Of a stretch of 7,386 nt of DNA, positions 1 through 5,963 are shown one piece after another (within the stretch, counting starts at the first letter, position 1; each line of letters begins with the position of its first letter). The notes below the pieces were generated by a model. It worked only from the letters and a program-made list of their open reading frames with translations, was not told the origin of the DNA and did no database searches. A program made the position numbers and the translations under genes. The stretch covers positions 1 to 7,386 of the forward strand of contig NZ_JAFREL010000126.1 in assembly GCF_017377655.1 (NCBI RefSeq). The letters run 5' to 3'. This stretch comes from Candidatus Enterococcus ferrettii. GTDB lineage: Bacteria; Bacillota; Bacilli; Lactobacillales; Enterococcaceae.

Positions 1-113
1 AGACGTTTGAATAAATCTGTTGAACATAAAATTTCACAATTCATTCGTTGCAATTTCTGGACTAGTGGTTCTTCTGCTAAGGAGTTTTTCGTTAAAATAA
101 GTACATGTTGCAT
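1..113 (-). CDS. Atypical response-regulator-like protein, N-terminal 37 codons (partial at window edge)
   Basis: An ATG at 113-111 opens a frame that stays open to the window edge, giving 37 codons that begin MQHVLILTKNSLAEEPLV. A good ribosome-binding site (AGAAGGTGAG, 119-128) lies just upstream, and the gap after the preceding gene's TGA is only 17 bases, so it is probably co-transcribed with that gene. The pattern of a hydrophobic beta strand (HVLIL), a short loop, an amphipathic helix (EEPLVQKLQRM) and a second strand (CEILCS) matches the start of a CheY-type receiver domain. The Asp-Asp/Glu pair that normally follows strand 1 and binds magnesium is replaced by T-K-N, so classical phosphorylation looks unlikely. 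From general knowledge, such degenerate receivers often sit in front of a winged-helix DNA-binding domain, but that part is outside the window. The start is well supported; the function is tentative. Confidence 0.6.
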   Translation of the reverse strand, partial: MQHVLILTKNSLAEEPLVQKLQRMNCEILCSTDLFKR

Positions 114-118
114 GGGGA

Positions 119-128
119 CTCACCTTCT
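119..128 (-). promoter_or_regulatory. Ribosome-binding site for the partial regulator gene
   Basis: On the minus strand this reads AGAAGGTGAG. The AAGG core sits 9 bases before the ATG at 113. Together with the open frame to the window edge, it is the main evidence that a further gene starts here. Confidence 0.6.
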
Positions 129-130
129 CT

Positions 131-874
131 TCAAATTTTTGGTGTTTTCTTCTCTTTTATAGGCGGCTTTGTCTCGGTTTCTTCAGTATCGATTAAGACA
201 TTCCACAGGATGACCAGCGTCACAACCACACAAATGGCTACTTGAATCCACAATTGATCAAAATACGATTCGGCTAGTTTGATACTGAAAATTGCCAACA
301 GGAAACAAATGACTAAGATAATCGCTAATTGAACTTGCTTCAACTCCTGTTGAACACGGTAGGCTGTTTCAATTGGTACTCTTTTTTGTTGAGCGACTTG
401 TCGAACTGAATTCTTCTCCACTAGCAGCCAGATCATTTCACGATAGAGCTTACGAGCTTCCGGTTCTTTACTAAACAAAGAGTAAGCATCTTTACTGCGG
501 TCTCTCTCCTTGCCTGCTTTGACCAACACCGGATGAAGCAGTCGATCGTTGCGTAATGACCAGCGAAAAACTTGGCGCCATTCTTCTATCGTAAGCTGAG
601 GCAGATTCAAAACATCTAAGGTTAGTTCTCGTGTTTCTAATTGATCTAAACAAGCTAACAGCTGGCGATAATCACGGGAAACGATTTCCCAAGAAGCAAT
701 CACCAAACGGTCCCCTGGTTGGGCAAAATTCATTAGCGCTTGAAATTCACTTGTTGGTGAATGCAGGGCTTCCACCTCCTGCGCACCATCAGAAAAGAGT
801 TCATCCACTGGGTAATCTTCCAGCATATCCAATTGTTGGGTGAGTTGATACCCGCGTGCATAGCCTAGATTCAT
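131..874 (-). CDS. Membrane-anchored, catalytically degenerate serine-recombinase-like protein
   Basis: This 247-residue protein has three visible parts. Residues 1-93 follow the resolvase/invertase N-terminal fold: GYAR at 4-7, QQLDML at 13-18, the strand GDRLVIAS at 54-61 and the helix around RQLLACLDQL. The active-site Ser that follows YAR in true resolvases (YARVS) is absent (YARGYQ, with a short deletion), and the DRLGR arginine motif reads E-I-V-S-R at 63-67, so recombination activity is very unlikely. Residues about 152-178 (NSVRQVAQQKRVPIETAYRV) resemble the C-terminal helix-turn-helix of Hin/resolvase proteins. Two hydrophobic helices at about 182-199 and 209-228 form a hairpin, leaving both ends in the cytoplasm, and the tail is rich in Lys and Glu. 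The start overlaps the stop of the 66-codon gene (ATGA), with AGAGGAAGG upstream. I infer a membrane-tethered DNA-binding or scaffold protein, perhaps regulating this operon. A phage or transposon resolvase is unlikely because of the lost catalytic residues and the operon setting. Confidence 0.75.
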   Translation of the reverse strand: MNLGYARGYQLTQQLDMLEDYPVDELFSDGAQEVEALHSPTSEFQALMNFAQPGDRLVIASWEIVSRDYRQLLACLDQLETRELTLDVLNLPQLTIEEWRQVFRWSLRNDRLLHPVLVKAGKERDRSKDAYSLFSKEPEARKLYREMIWLLVEKNSVRQVAQQKRVPIETAYRVQQELKQVQLAIILVICFLLAIFSIKLAESYFDQLWIQVAICVVVTLVILWNVLIDTEETETKPPIKEKKTPKI

Positions 875-1071
875 CGTGTCCTTCCTCTTTCTGTTGGAGT
901 TTTTCGTCTGGCATTATTCGGTTGTTGCTTATTTCGCAGCAACCGAGTAAGTTTTCTTTGTAAGTCCCGTTGGCTTCGCATCAGCGAGAACAGCAGATAG
1001 CTTTGAACTAATACAATCAGGCCTAACACTAGTAATAAGAGATAGACCATATTCTGTCTCGCCTCTTTCAT
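871..1071 (-). CDS. Small single-pass membrane protein with basic cytoplasmic tail
   Basis: A 66-residue protein of unknown function. It has a short N-terminus, one strongly hydrophobic segment at about residues 9-29, and a tail (30-66) dense in Arg and Lys that should lie in the cytoplasm by the positive-inside rule. The first part of the tail (RSQRDLQRKLTRLLRNK) could form an amphipathic or coiled helix. The ATG at 1071 directly abuts the TAG of the 1077-codon gene and has only an A-rich stretch upstream. The first codons themselves contain AAAGAGGCG, 11 bases before an in-frame ATG at 1050, so a 59-residue product from that Met is a real alternative. The stop overlaps the next start as ATGA, which implies translational coupling to the recombinase-like membrane protein and suggests the two work together. 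I do not recognise a named family. Confidence 0.7.
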   Translation of the reverse strand: MKEARQNMVYLLLLVLGLIVLVQSYLLFSLMRSQRDLQRKLTRLLRNKQQPNNARRKTPTERGRTR

Positions 1072-4000
1072 CTATTTTGTTTTTATTTTTCCCAAATCAT
1101 TTTTCTTGTAGTCCCAGCTGTAAGGCTGAGGGGTCTTTGTGGTACCTGTACCATCTGTATTTGGTTCAATATATAAAGTTATCCAGAACTCGCCATCATT
1201 ATTCAAGGTACTTTTAGTTAGCTTAGGATTCCCAGAAGTATAGGACGTGTTGCCTTGATGACTTGTTCCTTGGGGATCACTTTGTTGCGTTGTACAATGG
1301 TAGCCCAAATAATGATAAAACTCTGGTATCACAAGTGATAATTGCACTTGATCATTTATACTTTGCAAATGATCTGTTGGAATTGAGACTTCTGTGAATG
1401 CAGGGTTATCGGCTAATTTCCCAGATTCACCAGTAAGATTTGCTCGATAATTTGGATCAATTTCGGGACTTCCACTATTGTCTAAAATATTTTGGATATC
1501 AAAATAGCTTTTGCTTGGTACAACAATTTCGGCTGAAGAATCTAAAACAACCTGACGAACATGCCACAGTGTATGACCCGTTAATGTAACATCTAAATAG
1601 CCTATTGTTGTCGTTCCAAACTTGTGATTTCCGTCCGTTGACCCATCCCATGTATAGCTAACAGATGGAGTAATTACTCCTGGATCCAAAGCATTTTGGA
1701 TGGGCGAAAAATCAACTATCAGTTTGTTTGAATTCTTTCCAGAATCTGCTAAAGTTGGTAATTCTGTAGCTGTTTCATGAGTAGAATCAAAATAGTCATA
1801 GACTTTAACATTTCCTCTAGTAAGAACTTCATCCCGATCTTGAGTTCCACGTAAACGGAATGGGATTGAATAGTCATCTGCATAATAGACTACGCCATTG
1901 GTATCCTTCGGTGTAACAACTGGATTTGTTTCGCTGTTTGGAATGGTGTTCTTTGTGGTTACGAATACCCAAACACGATTGGTTACTTCAACCCCTGATT
2001 CAGGTTTGTAAGTGACATCTACCGGGTATGGCTTCGCAACCGTTGCATCACGCAGAGCTTGTAATTGGACTGCACCTATTGTGACTTTATTCGATAATTT
2101 AGCAGCATCCGTTCCATCTTCATCAATATTGCCACTGGTTTTATTCCAGGCCATGGTTTTTGCTAATCTCTTAAAGGTGGCATCATTTGGTATAGCACTA
2201 TCCAAACCAGACAATGGAATATGGAAGTTTTGAGCATCTAAACAGTAATCGGCTTTTTCAATAGTTTGATTGGTTTTTTGGTTGACCCAGCGTGAAGTGA
2301 CCGAGGTCTGGCCCTGAGAGTCCGTTACAAAGTAAGTAACCTTTTGAGCTCCTGACTTTGTTTTATTAAATCCTAGCGATGCCCAGTCAATTGCCGAATC
2401 CACAGCTAAAGGATTCCGATTAATATTCATTTGTAAAGCACGTTCTCTGTCTTGAGGTGTTGATCCAAGTGAGATATCATTGCTATCCATTTGATCATAA
2501 ACCTTAACTGCTCCATTATCGGACACTAGCCCACCTTCTTTACCAGTAATTAGCCAACGATCTAAAGTATTCCAGTTAAGATAGTTAGTAGTACTAGGAT
2601 TAGCTACGGAGGCACTAGAAACGTCTATATCTATATTACCTTCAGCCTTGATTATTGGGGAATAATCATCATTTATTTCGAGCACCCCTATAAATGCCAT
2701 ACTTGCTGAAGGTTCTCCATTAGATGTTGGCGGAATAGTCGCAGAAGAGTAAAGTCTGAGATTATCTACAAACTTATCTTTATCCATGGTTGTCCCCCCC
2801 ATAAATAGTTGATTATTGCCAGAATCAACTATTCTTGTTGGGTACACATAACCGTTTGTTTCAAGAGCACGTACAGAAATAGTCTCTAAAGGATTAGCAT
2901 TTGTTAAATCCTTCATCAATCCAGATACAAAGAAATTGGTTCCAGTTAAATTATTTGTATAGTAATCAGAATAAAAAGCTCCAGTTAAACTTGTTGTTGA
3001 TCCAAAATATGAGATGGTACCATCATTATTATCAATTAACTTGATTCGAGTTCCATTAGGAAAAGTTTTGATTGTTTCAGATGTATACGTATTTAAATTA
3101 ACTCGAATAAGCTCCGTATCACCGGGATTTAAAACAAGAAAATATACATAATCATTTGTGCATATTTCTTCTAGAACTAGCATAGTGCTGTTTGTAACAA
3201 AAGAATATTTTCTTTTCTTCAATTTTTTTCCCGTAAAAGGATCTTGAGTATCTTCATTTGTGTCGAATATTTGAAAAGAAGATTTAGCCGTTACTGTTGT
3301 CCCATCATAAAAGCTATTATAGAACGTTCCATACAATTTTCCATCACTGTTATAAAAAGTGCTTGTCGGAGCTGTGGATACTTCTGATCCTACATTAGGT
3401 AAATTTATTTCTGGATCTGTATGAAGTAAGTTTTCAACAGAAAACAAGTATGAAGATGCCCCTGAAAAACCCGAAATACTCCAACCTGCAACATTAACAG
3501 TAGAAAAAGGAATTCTATGTTTCACGGCACCTTCATGTTCGGATCTTGTAGTATTTATTCTACCTACAATCATTGAATTGTCAGAATACGTACTAAAAGT
3601 GTTGACCTTTAGATGGAGATTAGCTTTTATATTTGTGTTAGGATCATTAGGTACTGTCAAACTAACTCTGTTAATTGTTGCTGCAGTATCGGATTCCCCA
3701 CTTATCTCATATCTGAAAAATGATCCATTTTGCGTTCCAACTAGAAACCTATTGTTCGACATATTGTAAAAACCCGTATTAACTCTCAAATTAAATCCGG
3801 TTACCTCCCCTACTAAGTCTTCTGCTAATAAAACTCCTTCTGTATTAAATACCGCTAATTTGATTAAACCGCCTCTACCACTACCACTACATCCATACAG
3901 TACAACGTAATTCCCATACGTAGTTCTTTCAATTGATCTTATGTCAACACCAACCGCACTACCACTTTCAACAGTAGCTCCTGTTCCATCAACAACTTTC

Positions 4001-4305
4001 TTTTCCAATATAGGAACTATGTCATCATTTTGTAGATAATTATCAAATTTGGGTGATTGAGCAGTCAATATAGATTCAAAGACAGCACCACCATCTATCG
4101 GTACATCAAATGGATTGTTTCCATCTTCATCTCTTATCGTAATCGGATTCGTTGGATGTGCCGATACTCGTTCCTTCTCATCCAACATTTTCATGGTCGT
4201 AAATATCCCAACAAGCATCAAAATGGCCGAGCAAACCAATACTATTGCTCTTTTTGCTTGTTTATTCTTTGTTAAAATAAAACGAATTTCATCTATTTTC
4301 TTCAT
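1072..4305 (-). CDS. Large membrane-anchored extracellular protein, beta-propeller-like N-half and Ig-like C-half
   Basis: This is a 1077-residue protein that I do not recognise by name. Residues 1-18 are polar and basic, and 19-38 form one hydrophobic segment without a convincing cleavage site, so it is probably a type II signal anchor with the rest outside the cell. Residues about 118-560 show repeated short beta-strand patterns typical of propeller-like folds (for example NYVVLYG, GLIKLAVFN, NRFLVGTQNGSFFRYEI, YVYFLVLNPGDTELIRVNL). Residues about 598-920 look like two bacterial Ig-like modules that each begin with a GxVKVYDxxDS motif (598-608 and 831-841). The last 150 residues are another beta-rich unit ending PYSWDYKKNDLGKIKTK. 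There is no LPXTG motif. The start has AAGGAG at 4315-4320, 9 bases before ATG. The 5' half of the gene is noticeably more AT-rich than its neighbours. It is likely a surface adhesin, sensor or matrix-associated protein; which of these is unknown. Confidence 0.75.
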   Translation of the reverse strand: MKKIDEIRFILTKNKQAKRAIVLVCSAILMLVGIFTTMKMLDEKERVSAHPTNPITIRDEDGNNPFDVPIDGGAVFESILTAQSPKFDNYLQNDDIVPILEKKVVDGTGATVESGSAVGVDIRSIERTTYGNYVVLYGCSGSGRGGLIKLAVFNTEGVLLAEDLVGEVTGFNLRVNTGFYNMSNNRFLVGTQNGSFFRYEISGESDTAATINRVSLTVPNDPNTNIKANLHLKVNTFSTYSDNSMIVGRINTTRSEHEGAVKHRIPFSTVNVAGWSISGFSGASSYLFSVENLLHTDPEINLPNVGSEVSTAPTSTFYNSDGKLYGTFYNSFYDGTTVTAKSSFQIFDTNEDTQDPFTGKKLKKRKYSFVTNSTMLVLEEICTNDYVYFLVLNPGDTELIRVNLNTYTSETIKTFPNGTRIKLIDNNDGTISYFGSTTSLTGAFYSDYYTNNLTGTNFFVSGLMKDLTNANPLETISVRALETNGYVYPTRIVDSGNNQLFMGGTTMDKDKFVDNLRLYSSATIPPTSNGEPSASMAFIGVLEINDDYSPIIKAEGNIDIDVSSASVANPSTTNYLNWNTLDRWLITGKEGGLVSDNGAVKVYDQMDSNDISLGSTPQDRERALQMNINRNPLAVDSAIDWASLGFNKTKSGAQKVTYFVTDSQGQTSVTSRWVNQKTNQTIEKADYCLDAQNFHIPLSGLDSAIPNDATFKRLAKTMAWNKTSGNIDEDGTDAAKLSNKVTIGAVQLQALRDATVAKPYPVDVTYKPESGVEVTNRVWVFVTTKNTIPNSETNPVVTPKDTNGVVYYADDYSIPFRLRGTQDRDEVLTRGNVKVYDYFDSTHETATELPTLADSGKNSNKLIVDFSPIQNALDPGVITPSVSYTWDGSTDGNHKFGTTTIGYLDVTLTGHTLWHVRQVVLDSSAEIVVPSKSYFDIQNILDNSGSPEIDPNYRANLTGESGKLADNPAFTEVSIPTDHLQSINDQVQLSLVIPEFYHYLGYHCTTQQSDPQGTSHQGNTSYTSGNPKLTKSTLNNDGEFWITLYIEPNTDGTGTTKTPQPYSWDYKKNDLGKIKTK
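1783..1815 (-). repeat. Second copy of GxVKVYDxxDS motif (Ig-like module 2)
   Basis: It encodes residues 831-841 (GNVKVYDYFDS) of the 1077-residue surface protein. It matches residues 598-608 at 8 of 11 positions and marks the start of a second, diverged extracellular module. Confidence 0.5.
2482..2514 (-). repeat. First copy of GxVKVYDxxDS motif (Ig-like module 1)
   Basis: It encodes residues 598-608 (GAVKVYDQMDS) of the 1077-residue protein. The second copy lies 233 residues further on, so the C-terminal half appears to be built from a duplicated and diverged module. Confidence 0.5.
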
Positions 4306-4314
4306 TCTGTTCGA

Positions 4315-4320
4315 CTCCTT
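4315..4320 (-). promoter_or_regulatory. Ribosome-binding site of the 1077-codon gene
   Basis: AAGGAG lies 9 bases before the ATG at 4305, within an AAAAAAGGAG stretch. It begins only four bases after the 3' arm of a 10-bp inverted repeat (4325-4379), so folding upstream could affect access to it. Confidence 0.7.
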
Positions 4321-4324
4321 TTTT

Positions 4325-4379
4325 CAACACTTATCAAATCAATGTTTCATACGGTAAAGCACTCATCTCATAAGTGTTG
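4325..4379 (-). promoter_or_regulatory. Inverted repeat with 10-bp perfect arms just before a ribosome-binding site
   Basis: In the transcript direction the arms are CAACACTTAT (4379-4370) and ATAAGTGTTG (4334-4325), separated by 35 bases. The stem is followed by AAAAAAGGAG rather than a T-run, so it is not a terminator for the operon. The 5' arm could alternatively pair locally (CACT with AGTG about 9 bases on), giving two competing folds. It may be a leader structure controlling translation, or a binding site for a regulator; both are inference. Confidence 0.45.
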
Positions 4380-4380
4380 C

Positions 4381-4399
4381 TCTTTAATATTTTGAAAGA
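4381..4399 (-). repeat. Small inverted repeat, 5-bp arms
   Basis: TCTTT and AAAGA flank a 9-base AT-rich loop. The stem is weak by itself, but it fits exactly between the two stronger inverted repeats in this intergenic gap. Confidence 0.25.
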
Positions 4400-4421
4400 G
4401 ATACAGTGGGGAAGCTGTATC
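4400..4421 (-). terminator. Possible attenuator hairpin after the third matrix-subunit gene
   Basis: GATACAG and CTGTATC form a perfect 7-bp stem around an 8-base loop (CTTCCCCA). It starts directly after the TAG stop at 4424-4422. The following bases are TCTTTCAAAATATT, only moderately U-rich, so it would be a weak terminator at best. It could reduce read-through into the large-protein gene, or act as an mRNA 3'-end stabiliser or processing point separating the matrix genes from the downstream genes. Confidence 0.4.
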
Positions 4422-5063
4422 CTAGTTATCTACTTTACTGCTTAGGGCCGTATCAATACTTGCCAACGGATCTTCAGTCGGCGTATTTCCCTGCCACCAA
4501 GCTTGTCGATAAGCAGTAGTAAGGCAGTTAATCGTCTCCACTTTCAATGAAATAGAAAACTCTGCATTGTGGTATTGATCACTGATACTATTGGATAATC
4601 TAACCGATTCAAACAAGCTGCTTGTAGGATCATTCGGCTTCACGGCTTCCTTAATATAGTAGTAATAGCCATCGTCACCGTATCGCCAGTCTGTTGTGTT
4701 CAAATTTTCCAAAATCAAATCCGTACCAATAACCAACGACAGGACTTGTTTATTGTTAGGATCACCCGACACATTTGCTTTTACCTCCGGCAAGACCATC
4801 ACTCGAATAAACTGATTGATTGTTCCATTGTTTTTGATGGAGACCTTTTTATTGATAGACTCATCCTTATTAATTTCCGTAGGCGCAATGAAGTTTTCTT
4901 CCATCAATTCAGTCTCAACTTGTCCCACTTGGAAATCATTTTCTTTTTGGTCTATTGCCGTCATTGCTGCGTAAACAAAATACCCACCACCAATCAATAG
5001 AAGGACAAGAGCAATAGTAAATCCTACATAAATGAGTCGCAATTTCTTTTTTCGATTTCTCAT
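4422..5063 (-). CDS. SipW-dependent TasA/BsaA-like matrix protein (third subunit)
   Basis: A 213-residue exported protein. After a very basic start (RNRKKKLR) comes a hydrophobic stretch at about 11-24, then GGG at 25-27 and FVYAAMTAIDQKENDFQVG, the layout seen in substrates of the SipW-type signal peptidase; cleavage is probably near A32/A33. Residues about 68-92 (NKKVSIKNNGTINQFIRVMV) match the TasA/BsaA strand in which the exported domain lists an N-x-G turn and an F-I-R-V strand. Residues 126-136 (WRYGDDGYYYY) and 142-155 (KPNDPTSSLFESVR) are the family's C-terminal signature, also present in the other two subunits here. It begins 15 bases after the preceding stop, with a strong AAGGAGGG site (5069-5076). 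Expected role: an extracellular matrix or fibre component, perhaps a minor or capping subunit because it is the shortest. The family assignment is firm; the specific role is inferred. Confidence 0.85.
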   Translation of the reverse strand: MRNRKKKLRLIYVGFTIALVLLLIGGGYFVYAAMTAIDQKENDFQVGQVETELMEENFIAPTEINKDESINKKVSIKNNGTINQFIRVMVLPEVKANVSGDPNNKQVLSLVIGTDLILENLNTTDWRYGDDGYYYYIKEAVKPNDPTSSLFESVRLSNSISDQYHNAEFSISLKVETINCLTTAYRQAWWQGNTPTEDPLASIDTALSSKVDN

Positions 5064-5078
5064 CTCTTCCCTCCTTGA

Positions 5079-5963
5079 TTAGTGCAGCTTGTTTTGGTAC
5101 ATGTCGTAGGCAAAGTCTGTGGATGTAATTTCCCAATCAGAGATTAGACTTTTCGTGATATCATGAGCATCCATCAAAGGAACGAGCTTATACAAAGCGC
5201 CCTTGTATTGGTTGGCATATGTTGGGTTCAAGCGAACACTTTTCAATAGATCTTCTGTACTTTCGTTTGGTTGCAGAATCTCTGAATAGTAGAAATATCC
5301 GTTTTCGTAATACCAATAATTCGTATCTCCGGCAACCGGTTTCTTGGCTTGGTCAAACAGTTTAGTTGTTTGAAAGTTCAGCTCCATTGCTTTCAATGGC
5401 ATGGTTCGCCCAGCATCGTTATACACGAAGGCCAATGAATGGTCATCCAGCGAATTGCAGATTGCCTGCTTGGCTTTGTAATATTTATTGGCAGACACAC
5501 TATAGTAATTATTGATTTTCCACGTATCCATATCCTTAACCTTGATCGTATTATTTGGTAAAACACTGGTAGCTGGATAGACGACCAAATTGCCATTTCC
5601 AACTTCAACAGCTGGATTTTCTCGATGATTGTCTGCTACGTTCGTTTCAAAACTGACAAAAAATTCATGCAAGGAAAGTCGAACAATAGCTGGGACTTCA
5701 CCATCGTTTATCACCCGGATTTCTTTCTTCTTCGTTGTTCCAGGAGACCAATGAAAGACCTGATCAAAATCTTCATCAATCACTGCCGATATCTTTTTGT
5801 CGTTTCTTGCTGCTCGGTTGACTCGCTCATCGGCAGAAGTAATCCAAGCATAGGTGCTGCCAAGAATTAACAAGAAACTTAACAAGAGAGAGAAGCAGGC
5901 AAACAGTCCTTTGCTGCGGACAAACGTTTGAAACAAATGCTTACGCTTTTCCTTTTGATTCAT
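5079..5963 (-). CDS. SipW-dependent TasA/BsaA-like matrix protein (second subunit)
   Basis: A 294-residue protein from the ATG at 5963. A longer in-frame reading from 5993 exists but would bury the ribosome-binding site AGGAGG (5971-5976, 7 bases before 5963), and the 5963 ATG forms a 4-base ATGA overlap with the stop of the LPXTG gene; the shorter start is much better. The N-terminus is basic, followed by a hydrophobic run at about 19-34 and GSTYAWITSADERVN at 35-49, with probable SipW-type cleavage after TYA (A39). Residues 72-98 (WSPGTTKKKEIRVINDGEVPAIVRLS) carry the TasA/BsaA pattern of a P-G turn, K-E-I-R-V strand and N-D-G-E-V-P-A-I-V-R strand. The C-terminal signature is YWYYENGYFYY at about 216-226 and a T-E-D-L-L-K-S-V-R-L helix. 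Expected role: an extracellular biofilm-matrix or fibre subunit, secreted with its neighbours. Confidence 0.88.
   Translation of the reverse strand: MNQKEKRKHLFQTFVRSKGLFACFSLLLSFLLILGSTYAWITSADERVNRAARNDKKISAVIDEDFDQVFHWSPGTTKKKEIRVINDGEVPAIVRLSLHEFFVSFETNVADNHRENPAVEVGNGNLVVYPATSVLPNNTIKVKDMDTWKINNYYSVSANKYYKAKQAICNSLDDHSLAFVYNDAGRTMPLKAMELNFQTTKLFDQAKKPVAGDTNYWYYENGYFYYSEILQPNESTEDLLKSVRLNPTYANQYKGALYKLVPLMDAHDITKSLISDWEITSTDFAYDMYQNKLH

Noticed and set aside
631..843. Plus-strand 70-codon frame opposite the recombinase-like gene
   Set aside because: It is antisense to a gene with clear domain signatures, shows no recognisable protein features and has no neighbouring genes on that strand.
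131..874. An active resolvase or invertase that might flip nearby DNA
   Set aside because: The catalytic Ser and most of the DRLGR motif are missing, two membrane helices are present, and I saw no pair of inverted recombination sites flanking an invertible segment.
4057..4357. Two overlapping plus-strand open frames of 72 and 80 codons opposite the start of the large surface-protein gene
   Set aside because: They lie antisense to a well-supported gene with its own ribosome-binding site, have no convincing ribosome-binding sites of their own, and encode Ser/Phe/Cys-rich sequence typical of reverse-strand shadow frames.
4335..4369. A promoter for the large gene inside the 35-base spacer of the inverted repeat
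   Set aside because: The best -35/-10 candidates (TTTACC and TGATAA, 16-base spacer) match the consensus poorly, so I do not annotate one.
4325..4379. An intrinsic terminator for the plus strand
   Set aside because: No supportable plus-strand gene ends here, and the plus-strand sequence after the stem (CTCTTTAATATTTTG) is not a proper T-run.
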